A DNA stretch of 22,689 nucleotides from Desulfobulbus sp. GTDB taxonomy: Bacteria; Pseudomonadota; Gammaproteobacteria; Burkholderiales; Rhodocyclaceae. The DNA lies in contig WQUQ01000202.1 in assembly GCA_009782025.1 (NCBI GenBank), positions 1 to 22,689 of the forward strand. The letters are read 5' to 3'. The notes under the pieces are model-generated. The model had not been told where the DNA came from. It worked only from the letters and a program-made list of their open reading frames with translations, and did no database searches. The translations under genes were made by a program, and so were the position numbers. Position 1 is the first letter of the stretch, and each line of letters starts with the position of its first letter. This document shows, piece by piece, positions 14,528 through 22,123 of this stretch.

Positions 14528-15610
14528 TCAAATCACTTCCAGTTCGGCGCGCAGCGCGCCGGCCGACTTCATGGCCTGAAGAATGGCCAGGAGATCGAGC
14601 GGATTGGCTCCCAGGGCGTTCAGCGCCTTGACCACGTCGGCCAGGTTGGCCCCGGCCTTGACGGAGATCAGGCTGTCGCCGCCCTGCGTGACCTGGATAT
14701 TGGCCGGTTGGGCAATTTGCGGCTGCGCGCCATCGACCACCACCGACAGGTTGCCGTGCGCCACCGAGCAGGCTTCGATGGTGACGCGCTGATTCATCAC
14801 CACCGAGCCGGTGCGCGGATTGATGACGACCTTGGCGATGCCGGCGATGCGGGGGATTTCCAGATTGTCGATGCGGCCGAGGAAGGCCACCCGCGCGCTC
14901 GGGTCTTCCGGCGCGCGAACGGCGACGCGGCGGCCGTCGACGGCATGCGCCGCGCCTTGCCCCATGGCCTTGTTGATGGTTTCGGCCACGACCTGAACAT
15001 TGCCGAAATCGGTTTCGCCCAATTCGTAATAAACATAGCCGCCCTCGCCAACCGGCGTCGCCACGGCCCGCTCGACCGTCGCGCCAGCGGGAATGCGGCC
15101 GGCCGCCAGATGATTGACGGTGACCCGGGAATTGCCCGCCGCCGCGCCGACGCCGCCGACCAGCACATTGCCCTGGGCGACCGCGTACACCTGGCCGTCG
15201 GCGCCTTTCAATTGCGTCATCAGCAAGGTGCCGCCGCGCAGGCTCTTGGCGTTGCCCATCGACGAGACGGTCACGTCGATTTCCTGACCGGGACGGGCGA
15301 AGGGCGGCAGCGACGCGGTCAGCATCACCGCCGCGACGTTGCGCAACTGCAAGCGCTGCGCCTGATCGGCGCTGAGGTTGACGCCCATCTGCGACAGCAT
15401 GTTGCCGATGGCCTGGGTGGTAAACGGGGTTTGCGTCGTCTGGTCGCCGGTGTTATCGAGGCCGACCACCAGGCCGTAACCGACCAACTGATTCTGGCGC
15501 ACGCCCTGCACCGCGGCCAGATCCTTGATCCGCTCTGCCCAGAGCGGCTGACTGCACAGCAGCAGGGCGGCGATAATTGCCGCTTGCCGGCGCCATTTGT
15601 CGTTGCTCAT
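14528..15610 (-). CDS. flgI: Flagellar P-ring protein FlgI
   Basis: Encodes 360 aa, usual for FlgI, with a Sec signal peptide (cleavage after PLWA, about residue 25) delivering it to the periplasm. There it polymerises around the rod in the peptidoglycan layer, helped by FlgA. The mature N-terminus [19 protein letters not shown] and the motif [15 protein letters not shown] are strongly conserved in the family. A GGAGG ribosome site lies 7 nt before the ATG at 15610. The gap to flgH is 21 nt; downstream, a palindromic element separates it from flgJ. Confidence 0.97.
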   Translation of the reverse strand: MSNDKWRRQAAIIAALLLCSQPLWAERIKDLAAVQGVRQNQLVGYGLVVGLDNTGDQTTQTPFTTQAIGNMLSQMGVNLSADQAQRLQLRNVAAVMLTASLPPFARPGQEIDVTVSSMGNAKSLRGGTLLMTQLKGADGQVYAVAQGNVLVGGVGAAAGNSRVTVNHLAAGRIPAGATVERAVATPVGEGGYVYYELGETDFGNVQVVAETINKAMGQGAAHAVDGRRVAVRAPEDPSARVAFLGRIDNLEIPRIAGIAKVVINPRTGSVVMNQRVTIEACSVAHGNLSVVVDGAQPQIAQPANIQVTQGGDSLISVKAGANLADVVKALNALGANPLDLLAILQAMKSAGALRAELEVI

Positions 15611-15631
15611 GATCCGCCTCCGCTGTATGCC

Positions 15632-16447
15632 CTAGAACGGCAAGACACTAAGGAAGAAACGTGCCAGCCAGCCCATGATCTGACTTTCGCTGATCTGCCC
15701 GGAAGATTTGTACTCGATCCGGGCATCGGCCACCGCCGCGGACGGGACGGTGTTCTGGGCGTCGATGAAACTGGGATTGACGACGCCGGAAACGCGCACG
15801 TATTGCTGCTCCTGACCCACCGCCACCTGTTTCTCGCCGGACACCAGCAGATTGCCGTTGGGATAGACATCGATCACGGTGGCCGTCATGTTGCCGGTAA
15901 ACACGTTGTTGCCGGCAGCCTGGCCGCTGCCATTGAAGGTATTGGCGCTGTTGGCGTCGATGTTCAGACCTTGCAGCCCCTTGCCGGGGATGCCGGCCAG
16001 CGCATTGACCGAGGCATTGACGCTGCCGGCCTTGCTGAGCTTGTTGTTGGCCGCGGTCGTGGCGTTGGTGTTCTCGACGATGCGGATGGTGATCGTGTCG
16101 CCGACATAGCGCGCCCGGCGATCCTCGAACAGCGGCCGGCTCTGGCCGGCCTGCCAGATCGCGCCATTGGCCGCCGGCGGCGCAGTGTTCACCGGCGGCC
16201 GGGCCGTCATCGGCTGGTGAACATTGGTCGGCGGCACGCTCGTGCATCCGGCGGTCAGAGCCAGCAGAAGGAGGGCGATTAACCCGGCAAGCAAACAGAT
16301 TGCCTTGTTCCCCCCATCCCAGCCTTCCCCCGCAGGCGGGGGAAGGAGCTTCGTTCCCTCCCCTGCTTGCGGGGGAGGGCTAGGGTGGGGGCCAGCGGCA
16401 TAGGAAAAAGCACAGAAATTTGCTTGCCGGGTCAATAGGCGTTTCAT
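15632..16447 (-). CDS. flgH: Flagellar L-ring lipoprotein FlgH with an in-frame repeat insertion in its signal peptide
   Basis: Encodes 271 aa; FlgH is usually about 220-235. FlgH forms the outer-membrane L-ring bushing. The mature part is normal from lipobox LTAGC (Cys68), with family motifs such as SRPLFEDRRARYVGDTITI near residue 105. The excess is all at the N-terminus: residues 5-56 are encoded by a palindrome-rich repeat (translating as PHPSPPPQAGEG and PPPAGEGWDGG) between MKRL and IALLLLALTAGC. Without those 52 codons the protein would be 219 aa with a textbook lipoprotein signal. Either the long n-region is tolerated, a downstream TTG (16295, after AAGG) initiates translation, or FlgH export is impaired. 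The ATG at 16447 follows GAGGTG. Confidence 0.93.
   Translation of the reverse strand: MKRLLTRQANFCAFSYAAGPHPSPPPQAGEGTKLLPPPAGEGWDGGNKAICLLAGLIALLLLALTAGCTSVPPTNVHQPMTARPPVNTAPPAANGAIWQAGQSRPLFEDRRARYVGDTITIRIVENTNATTAANNKLSKAGSVNASVNALAGIPGKGLQGLNIDANSANTFNGSGQAAGNNVFTGNMTATVIDVYPNGNLLVSGEKQVAVGQEQQYVRVSGVVNPSFIDAQNTVPSAAVADARIEYKSSGQISESQIMGWLARFFLSVLPF
16280..16435. repeat. 156-bp palindromic element inserted in flgH
   Basis: The ends carry 17-nt inverted repeats (16279-16295 and 16419-16435, 16/17 complementary; core ACCCGGCAAGCAAA). Inside are two strong GC hairpins, 16323-16346 (11-bp perfect arms) and 16356-16379 (11-bp arms, one mismatch), themselves in mirror orientation. The 156 bp equals 52 codons without a stop on the flgH strand. 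A TA flanks both sides (CC-TA and T-TA-ATC), consistent with a TA target duplication, but the exact ends are ambiguous by a few bases. Confidence 0.8.
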
Positions 16448-16456
16448 GGCGTCACC

Positions 16457-17239
16457 TCACAATTGCGTCAGGCGGGCGAGCATGGCGTCGGAAGTCGAGA
16501 TCACCTTGGAATTGAGTTCGTAAGCCCGCTGGGTCTGAATCATCGACACCAGTTCCTCGGCGACGTTGACGTTGGAGGTTTCGACATAGAACTGGTTGAT
16601 CGATCCGGCGCCGTTGGTGTTCGGCGTGTTGGGCGTCGGCGTGCCGCTCGACGAGGTTTCGAGAAACAGGTTCTGGCCAAGACTCAGGAGACCCGCCGGA
16701 TTGATGAAGGTGGCGATTTGCAGCGCACCGATCTGGACGCTGCCGGGGGCACCGGGCTGGGTGACCGACACGGTGCCGTCGAGGCCGACTGAAATGCTCA
16801 GGGCATCATTCGGAATGGTGATGGCGGGCTGCACCGGGTAACCGTCCGAGGTCACCAACTGGCCCTGGTTATCCTTCTGGAACGAGCCGTCGCGGGTATA
16901 GGCCGTGGTGCCGTCGGGCAGCAGGATCTGGAAGAAACCGTGACCCTGGATGGCGAGATCGAGCGGATTGTCGGTTTTCTGGATATTGCCCTGGGTGAAC
17001 AAGCGGGCGGTGGTGATGGGCCGCGCGCCGGTACCCAGTTGCAGGCCGGTCGGCACCTGGTTCTGCTGCGAGGTCTGCGCGCCGGGCTGGCGCAGGGTTT
17101 GATAGATCAAATCCTCGAACACCGCGCGCGAACGCTTGAAGCCATTGGTGCTGACGTTGGCGAGGTTGTTGGCGATGACGTCGAGTTGGGTCTGCTGGGC
17201 ATCGAGGCCGGTGCGGGCAATCCACAGGGAACGGATCAT
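16457..17239 (-). CDS. flgG: Flagellar distal rod protein FlgG
   Basis: Encodes 260 aa, the standard FlgG length. FlgG builds the distal rod that spans the P and L rings and is secreted by the flagellar type III apparatus. The rod/hook family signature is at the N-terminus ([18 protein letters not shown]), the central [18 protein letters not shown] motif follows, and the C-terminal helix reads [18 protein letters not shown]. An AGGAG ribosome site precedes the ATG at 17239. It lies between flgF (24-nt gap) and flgH (9-nt gap). Confidence 0.98.
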   Translation of the reverse strand: MIRSLWIARTGLDAQQTQLDVIANNLANVSTNGFKRSRAVFEDLIYQTLRQPGAQTSQQNQVPTGLQLGTGARPITTARLFTQGNIQKTDNPLDLAIQGHGFFQILLPDGTTAYTRDGSFQKDNQGQLVTSDGYPVQPAITIPNDALSISVGLDGTVSVTQPGAPGSVQIGALQIATFINPAGLLSLGQNLFLETSSSGTPTPNTPNTNGAGSINQFYVETSNVNVAEELVSMIQTQRAYELNSKVISTSDAMLARLTQL

Positions 17240-17263
17240 GGTTCGACTCCTGTCGGTTCAAGG

Positions 17264-18007
17264 TCAGGCGGGAAGCGTCAACAACTGGTCGGCGCGCTGG
17301 GCGTTGGCATCGGCGGTCTGCAACAGCTTGATCTGCATCTCGAACTGGCGCGACAGGCTGATGAGATTGACCATGGCATCGGTGACGTTGACGTTGCTGC
17401 CTTCCAGCGTGCCGGGGGCCACCGTGACGTTTTCATCGACCGGCGCCGGCTGGCCGTTGCGCAGGCGGAACAGGCCGTCGCCGCCGCGCACCAGATCGCC
17501 TTCCGGCGGATTGACCAGCTTGATGCGGCCGAGCACGTTGACGTTGTTTTGCGCGCCGAAGGTCGAAATCACCGACACCGTGCCGTCGAAGCCAATCGAA
17601 ACATTGTTGTCCGGCGGAATGTTGATCGCCCCGCCTTCGCCGGCCACGGTATGACCGCTCTTGGTCTGGAGCACGCCATTGACATCGACCTGCAAGCCGC
17701 CGGCGCGGGTATAGGCCTCGCTGCCGTCGGGCATTTGCAGGGCGATCCAGCCCCGGCCCTGCACCGCGACGTCGAGGTCGTTGCCGGTAAACATCAGCGG
17801 CCCCTCGTCGAACACGTCGGCCACCGAGGCATCGACCGTGAAGGCGCGCGTCGGCATGCCCTCGCCCAGCACCGGCACGGCGCGGAAGCGGTGCTCCTGC
17901 GCCTTGTAGCCGACGGTGCTGGCGTTGGCCAGGTTGTTGGCGGTGCCGGCCTGCTGCATGAACACATGCTTGGCGCCGGTCATCGCGGTGTAGATCAGGC
18001 GATCCAT
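17264..18007 (-). CDS. flgF: Flagellar proximal rod protein FlgF
   Basis: Encodes 247 aa, as usual for FlgF. It is a proximal rod subunit exported through the basal body. The N-terminus starts MDRLIYTAMTGAKHVFMQQ, followed by the rod motif NNLANASTVGYKAQEHRF. The C-terminus has NVNVTDAMVNLISLSRQFEM, shared with FlgG. It is distinguished from FlgG by its start and by position between flgE and flgG. Gaps are 22 nt upstream and 24 nt downstream. The ribosome site before the ATG is weak, so translation may depend on coupling. Confidence 0.97.
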   Translation of the reverse strand: MDRLIYTAMTGAKHVFMQQAGTANNLANASTVGYKAQEHRFRAVPVLGEGMPTRAFTVDASVADVFDEGPLMFTGNDLDVAVQGRGWIALQMPDGSEAYTRAGGLQVDVNGVLQTKSGHTVAGEGGAINIPPDNNVSIGFDGTVSVISTFGAQNNVNVLGRIKLVNPPEGDLVRGGDGLFRLRNGQPAPVDENVTVAPGTLEGSNVNVTDAMVNLISLSRQFEMQIKLLQTADANAQRADQLLTLPA

Positions 18008-18029
18008 GATGTGTGCTCAAAAAGCCCCG

Positions 18030-19331
18030 TCAGCGCAGATTCACCAGGGTCTGCATGACCTGATCCTGGGTCTTGATCGACTGGGCATTGGCCTGGTAAT
18101 TGCGCTGGAAAGTGATCAGATTCACCAGTTCGGCAGTCAGATCGACGTTCGATTCCTCGACCGAGTACGATTGCAGCACGCCGCGCCCGGAGGTGCCCGG
18201 CACATCGGTCTGCGGCGGTCCGGAGTCGGAGGTTTCGATCCACTGGTTGTTGCCGATGGCGAGCAAGCCATGCGGGTTGGTGAAGTCGGTCAGCACGACC
18301 TGACCCATGGCGTAGGTCTGGCCATTGCTGTAGCTCGCCTGAACCATGCCGTCCTTGGCGACCGTGATGCTGATCAGGCTGCCGGCGGTATAACCGTCCT
18401 GGATGATGCGGCCGATGCTGCTCTGGGTGCCGAACTGGGTGGAGCCAGTGAAATCGATCGGGAAGGCCAGCGGGTTTGCCGCGTTGTTTGGCTGCCCCTG
18501 GCTGGCCATGACGTTGGTGAGGTCGATCGAAACGTTCATCGGATTGCCGCCGCTGATCTGGCCGAGCGTATCGAAGGTCAGGGTGGTGAGCGGGTTGGGG
18601 CTGAGGTTCTGGTTGGTCGTCCCATCGACGGTGGCATAGACATCCCACTCGCCGGGATTGGCCGTCTTGCGGAAATAGAACATCATGCTGTGCTGGTTGC
18701 CCAGCGTGTCGTAGATCGTCGTCCCGGTCGCCCAGTTGTAGGTCGTCGGATCGGGCGTGAAGCTGGCGGGATCGCCGGCCGGGCCGCCATTGACCCAGGG
18801 CGAGGCCGGCTCGACCTGGTTTGAATCCAGATTGACGGTGGCCCTGATGCCGTTGAAGGGGGCGTTGGGGTTCATGCCGGTCGCCCGCGGCGACAGATAA
18901 GCCGCGGTGGTTTGCAAGGGCACCATGGTCTGGGTCACGGTGCCGTTCTGGATGGCATAGCCGGTCAGATTCAGCCCCTGGTCGTTGATGATGAAGCCGT
19001 TCTTGTCGAGGTGAAACTGGCCGTTGCGGGTGTAGGAGATGGCCCCGTTGTTGGACATGCGGAAGAAACCGCCGCCGTTGATCGAGATGTCCAGCGGGTT
19101 GTTGGTGGTGGTGATGTTGCCCTGGGTGAATTGCTGCTGAATCGCCATCAGATTGGCGCCGATGCCAATCTGGTTGGCGCCGGTGCCACTCATCGAAGCG
19201 GCATAGACATCGGCGAAGTGGGCAACCCCGGCCTTGAAGCCGACCGTGCTCGAGTTGGCGATGTTGTGGCTGGTCGAATCAATCGCCTTGGCGGATACGT
19301 TCAGACCGCTGAGTGCTTGTTGGAATGCCAT
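18030..19331 (-). CDS. flgE: Flagellar hook protein FlgE
   Basis: Encodes 433 aa, within the usual range for FlgE (about 400-430). It polymerises into the hook under the FlgD cap and is secreted without a cleaved signal. The N-terminal D0 helix (MAFQQALSGLNVSAKAID) leads into the rod/hook motif SHNIANSSTVGFKAG. A Gly/Asn/Thr-rich central domain (about 110-330) forms the variable surface. The C-terminus carries NVDLTAELVNLITFQRNYQA. A GAGG ribosome site precedes the ATG at 19331, 14 nt after flgD. Confidence 0.98.
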   Translation of the reverse strand: MAFQQALSGLNVSAKAIDSTSHNIANSSTVGFKAGVAHFADVYAASMSGTGANQIGIGANLMAIQQQFTQGNITTTNNPLDISINGGGFFRMSNNGAISYTRNGQFHLDKNGFIINDQGLNLTGYAIQNGTVTQTMVPLQTTAAYLSPRATGMNPNAPFNGIRATVNLDSNQVEPASPWVNGGPAGDPASFTPDPTTYNWATGTTIYDTLGNQHSMMFYFRKTANPGEWDVYATVDGTTNQNLSPNPLTTLTFDTLGQISGGNPMNVSIDLTNVMASQGQPNNAANPLAFPIDFTGSTQFGTQSSIGRIIQDGYTAGSLISITVAKDGMVQASYSNGQTYAMGQVVLTDFTNPHGLLAIGNNQWIETSDSGPPQTDVPGTSGRGVLQSYSVEESNVDLTAELVNLITFQRNYQANAQSIKTQDQVMQTLVNLR

Positions 19332-19345
19332 TTTGCTTACCTCGC

Positions 19346-20038
19346 TCAGAAAATTTGCAGAACGTCGTTGAAGGACACCTGGCCGAATGAACCGAGATCA
19401 AGCTGGAAACCGCCATTCGTCCCCCGGATCACAGCAGAAACCATGCCAATCTGCATCGGCTCCGCGCTGACCGCTTGTCCGTTGGCGGTTGCATTGATGC
19501 TGAAGGTGTAGTTGCCATTGGCCAGGACATTGCCGTCGGCGTCCGTGCCATCCCAGGTGAAATACAAATTGCCGGCGTCGCGCGCGCCGAGATTCTCGAT
19601 CTGCACGACCTTGCCATTGGCATCCTTGATGGTGATCTGCACCTGGTCGGCCGGAGCGGACAAGGCGGCGCCGCCAACCGACTGGCCATCGGCCATCGGC
19701 AAATTATTGCCGGCAATCATCACATTTCTGCCGACCATGGCTGCCGCCTGCATCGCCTGGGCGTCGCTGTAGCCAGCCAGCAACTGAGCCATCGTCTGGT
19801 TGAGTTTTTCGATGCCGGTGACGGTGGAGAGTTGCGCCATCTGGGTCGTGATCTGGGCGTTGTCGAGCGGGTTGAGCGGATCCTGGTTCTGCATCTGCGC
19901 CATCAAGAGCGTCAGGAAGCGGGTTTGCGTATCCTGTATCGTGGCGCCCGTGCTGGCGGCAGCCGTGGCGGAGGCGCCGGAAGCGCCGCCCACTTTGGCG
20001 AACAGGTCGTTGTAGCCGATGTTGTCGATGGTAGCCAT
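19346..20038 (-). CDS. flgD: Flagellar hook-capping protein FlgD
   Basis: Encodes 230 aa. FlgD sits at the growing hook tip and is needed for FlgE polymerisation, being replaced by FlgK when the hook is complete. The conserved N-terminal signature is clear (FLTLLMAQMQNQDPLNPLDN, then ITTQMAQLSTVTGIEKLNQ). The C-terminal half (about 95-230) is the beta-rich Ig/tudor-like domain, with the segment YFTWDGTDADGNVLANGNY. A strong AGGAG site precedes the ATG at 20038. Gaps of 17 and 14 nt to flgC and flgE indicate one operon. Confidence 0.98.
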   Translation of the reverse strand: MATIDNIGYNDLFAKVGGASGASATAAASTGATIQDTQTRFLTLLMAQMQNQDPLNPLDNAQITTQMAQLSTVTGIEKLNQTMAQLLAGYSDAQAMQAAAMVGRNVMIAGNNLPMADGQSVGGAALSAPADQVQITIKDANGKVVQIENLGARDAGNLYFTWDGTDADGNVLANGNYTFSINATANGQAVSAEPMQIGMVSAVIRGTNGGFQLDLGSFGQVSFNDVLQIF

Positions 20039-20055
20039 GTCTATCTCCTTTCGCT

Positions 20056-20466
20056 TCAGGCCTGGGCGATCTGCAAGGTGCGCAGCAGCATCGTTTTGGC
20101 GGTGTTCATGACCTCGACGTTGCTCTGGTAGGAGCGCGAGGCCGAAATCATGTTGGTCATTTCCTCGACCACGTCGACATTGGCGAAGGCGACATAGCCC
20201 TTGTCGTCGGCAGCGGGGTTCTTCGGGTCGTAGACCAGGCGCGGCGGAGCGGCGCTTTCGACCACCTGGCGCACGCGCACGCCCTTGGACAACTCGCTGT
20301 TGCCCATCGGCGTCGCCTCGAACACCACCTGCCTGGCGCGGTACGGCTTGCCGTCGGCAGAAATGATGCTGTCGGCGTTGGCCAGGTTGGAGGCCACGGC
20401 ATTGAGGCGCATCGACTGCGCCGTCAGCGCGCTCGACGAAACCTGAAAGACGTTGAACAGACTCAT
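20056..20466 (-). CDS. flgC: Flagellar proximal rod protein FlgC
   Basis: Encodes 136 aa, the normal FlgC length. It is a proximal rod subunit assembled after FliE/FlgB and exported by the flagellar secretion apparatus. The rod signature is at the N-terminus (RLNAVASNLANADS) and a typical C-terminus follows (NVDVVEEMTNMISASRSYQS). A GAGGAG ribosome site precedes the ATG at 20466, 11 nt after the flgB stop codon. Confidence 0.98.
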   Translation of the reverse strand: MSLFNVFQVSSSALTAQSMRLNAVASNLANADSIISADGKPYRARQVVFEATPMGNSELSKGVRVRQVVESAAPPRLVYDPKNPAADDKGYVAFANVDVVEEMTNMISASRSYQSNVEVMNTAKTMLLRTLQIAQA

Positions 20467-20477
20467 GCGGCTTCTCC

Positions 20478-20885
20478 TCAGCTATTGGTCGAGGCCATCG
20501 CGTTGCGCAGCCCCTTGAATTTGTCGCCGATCAGTTGCGTCAAAATCTGGTAATGCATGGCGTTGTCGGCGATCTGCGTCCGCTCGACATCCATATCCAC
20601 CGTGTTGCCATCGACCGCCGACTGGACTTCCTGGCGATACATCAGTTGCGCCGCGCCGCCTTGGCCGCTGCCGGCAATATGCGCCGGGGCCGTCCGCGCC
20701 AGCTCGATGCCGCCCGCGTTCGGGCGGCCATCCATGGCCTTCTGCATGGCCTGGGCGAAATCGAAATCGCGGGCCTTGTAGTTCGGCGTATCGGCATTGG
20801 CGATGTTCGAGGCCAGAATCTGGTGACGCTGGATGCGCAGATTCATGGCCTGACTGTAAACCGCGACGTTTTGCTCGATGTTCAT
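20478..20885 (-). CDS. flgB: Flagellar proximal rod protein FlgB
   Basis: Encodes 135 aa, normal for FlgB, the rod subunit next to the MS-ring/FliE junction. The N-terminal helix carries the signature QRHQILASNIANADTPNYKA. It is the first gene of flgBCDEFGHIJ. The ribosome site before the ATG at 20885 is weak (GCGAG). A sigma54-type promoter lies 35-50 nt upstream, and a long palindromic element directly behind it separates flgB from divergent flgA. Confidence 0.98.
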   Translation of the reverse strand: MNIEQNVAVYSQAMNLRIQRHQILASNIANADTPNYKARDFDFAQAMQKAMDGRPNAGGIELARTAPAHIAGSGQGGAAQLMYRQEVQSAVDGNTVDMDVERTQIADNAMHYQILTQLIGDKFKGLRNAMASTNS

Positions 20886-20919
20886 GGAGGTCTCGCATGT
20901 CTTGAATCAGTCAGACAAA

Positions 20920-20935
20920 AGCATCTTTCGTGCCA
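20920..20935 (-). promoter_or_regulatory. Sigma54-type (-24/-12) promoter of the flgB operon
   Basis: Minus strand TGGCACGAAAGATGCT. The invariant GG and GC are exactly 10 nt apart, and the whole fits TGGCACG-N4-TTGCW with one mismatch. The predicted start is about 20909, giving a leader of about 25 nt before flgB. Regulation by RpoN with a FleQ/FlrC-type enhancer protein is inferred from this motif. The upstream flank is immediately occupied by the repeat element. Confidence 0.75.
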
Positions 20936-21047
20936 GGGCGGGTCTTGACCCGCCGAGTCGAGAGTGGAGAGTGTCTTGAGTCGAGAGTATCAACCGCTCT
21001 CGACTCCCCAACTCTCGGCTCTCCACTCGGCGGGTCAAGACCCGCCC
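20936..21047. repeat. 112-bp three-hairpin inverted-repeat element between flgB and flgA
   Basis: The ends are perfect 23-nt inverted repeats (20936-20958 and 21025-21047), each itself a palindrome (GGCGGGTC-TT-GACCCGCC type). A central 9-bp hairpin (20979-20987 with 20997-21005) and an 11-bp direct repeat GAGTCGAGAGT (20955-20965 and 20978-20988) fill the middle. It is non-coding. It directly abuts the -24 element of the flgB promoter and ends 40 bp before flgA. Confidence 0.88.
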
Positions 21048-21087
21048 TTGCCGCCGTCGCGACACCCCGCTGTGGCACAATGGCGAC

Positions 21088-21774
21088 ATGCTGCCGCGCT
21101 GCCTCATCCTCCTCTGTGCTTTCCTGCTCCAGGCGACCGCCGCCCTGGCCGGCGCCGACGTCGACGCGGTGCTCGACGCCGCCGAGCGCTACGTCAAACT
21201 GCAAACGCAGGGGCTGCCGGGCCAGGTCAAGATCACCCTGGGCCGGCTCGACGTCGATCGTCTGCCGCCGTGTTCGGCGCACGAGGCTTACGCGCCGCCC
21301 GGCACGCGCTTCTCCGGGAAAACCCATATCGGCGTCCGCTGCCTCGGACCGAACATCTGGAGCGTGCTGGTGCCGGTACAAATTGCCGTGACCGGCAATT
21401 ATGTCGTCACCACCCGCCCGCTCGGCGCCGGCCAAAGCATTCAGGAAGGCGACATCACCGTCCTCTCCGGCGACCTGTCGACCCTGCCCAGCGGCGTCGT
21501 CGGATCGAGCGCCGAGGCCGTCGGCAAAACCCTGCGCAACGCGCTGGCGGCCGGCCAGCCGCTGCGCAACGATCAACTGGTTGCGCCGCTGGTCATCCGC
21601 CAGGGCCAGACCGTTCGCGTCGTCTCGCGCGGCCAGGGTTTTGCCGTCAGCGGCGAAGGGCGGGCGCTGAACAACGCCAGCGTCGGCCAGGTCGCCCAGG
21701 TGCGCATGAGTTCCAACGGCCAGACGATCAACGGCATTGCCCAGGCCGACGGCACCGTCGAAGTCGGTTTTTAG
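21088..21774 (+). CDS. flgA: Flagellar P-ring assembly chaperone FlgA
   Basis: Encodes 228 aa with a Sec signal peptide (cleavage after AALA, residue 21). FlgA is a periplasmic chaperone that helps FlgI assemble into the P-ring. The C-terminal SAF-type domain shows as NYVVTTRPLGAGQSIQEGDI, then LRNALAAGQPLRNDQL and VRVVSRGQGFAVSGEGRAL. It is divergent from flgB. No convincing ribosome site or promoter is visible in the 40 bp between the repeat element and the ATG. It is followed by flgM across 64 bp containing a sigma28 promoter. Confidence 0.95.
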   Translation: MLPRCLILLCAFLLQATAALAGADVDAVLDAAERYVKLQTQGLPGQVKITLGRLDVDRLPPCSAHEAYAPPGTRFSGKTHIGVRCLGPNIWSVLVPVQIAVTGNYVVTTRPLGAGQSIQEGDITVLSGDLSTLPSGVVGSSAEAVGKTLRNALAAGQPLRNDQLVAPLVIRQGQTVRVVSRGQGFAVSGEGRALNNASVGQVAQVRMSSNGQTINGIAQADGTVEVGF

Positions 21775-21776
21775 CC

Positions 21777-21803
21777 TAAAGTTCCGCTCAGCCATGCCGT
21801 TCA
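21777..21803 (+). promoter_or_regulatory. Sigma28 (FliA) promoter for flgMN
   Basis: TAAAGTTC (21777-21784), exactly 11 nt, then GCCGTTCA (21796-21803), against TAAAGTTT-N11-GCCGATAA. The -10 variant GCCGTT matches the one in front of flgK. It starts two bases after the flgA stop and lies 35 nt before the flgM ATG, making flgM a late gene that feeds back on its own sigma factor. Confidence 0.85.
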
Positions 21804-21838
21804 AGCAGACAAGGATATAAAGCATCAGGAAGCCCATC

Positions 21839-22123
21839 ATGAAAATCGACAGTTCCTTCACGCCCGCGACGGCCAACATCGCCCCCAAGGGGCCGCCCAC
21901 CCAGCAAACGCCGCATGCCGGCACAACGACCGAGGCCGTCAGCCTCAGCCCGCTGGCCGGCAACCTGCGCGGCGGCGAGACGCCGCCGGTCAACGCCGCG
22001 CGCATTCAGGAAATCAAACAGGCCATTGCCGAAGGTCGCTTCAAGGTCAACCCGGAAGCCATCGCCGACCGCCTGATCGAATCGGCCCGCGACCTGGTCC
22101 ATGCCGGTCACCGCGAAGCATGA
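21839..22123 (+). CDS. flgM: Anti-sigma28 factor FlgM
   Basis: Encodes 94 aa, the usual FlgM size. FlgM binds and inhibits FliA in the cytoplasm until the hook is complete, then is secreted through the basal body. The N-terminus is low-complexity and probably disordered (Pro/Thr/Ala-rich, starting MKIDSSFTPA). The conserved sigma-binding C-terminal helices include RIQEIKQAIAEGRFKVNPEA and IADRLIESARDLV. AGGA precedes the ATG at 21839 by 8 nt. Its stop overlaps the flgN start (ATGATG), so the pair is translationally coupled. Confidence 0.96.
   Translation: MKIDSSFTPATANIAPKGPPTQQTPHAGTTTEAVSLSPLAGNLRGGETPPVNAARIQEIKQAIAEGRFKVNPEAIADRLIESARDLVHAGHREA

Noticed and set aside
16323..16379. Terminator hairpins upstream of flgH
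   Set aside because: No T-runs follow the stems on either strand, and the hairpins are translated as part of the flgH frame; the repeat-element reading fits better.
20936..21047. CRISPR array or tandem-repeat locus
   Set aside because: The repeats are inverted and palindromic, with no regular spacers and no cas genes.
21070..21090. Sigma54 promoter for flgA (TGGCAC near 21073)
   Set aside because: The required GC is not 10 nt after GG, and the site would overlap the flgA start codon.
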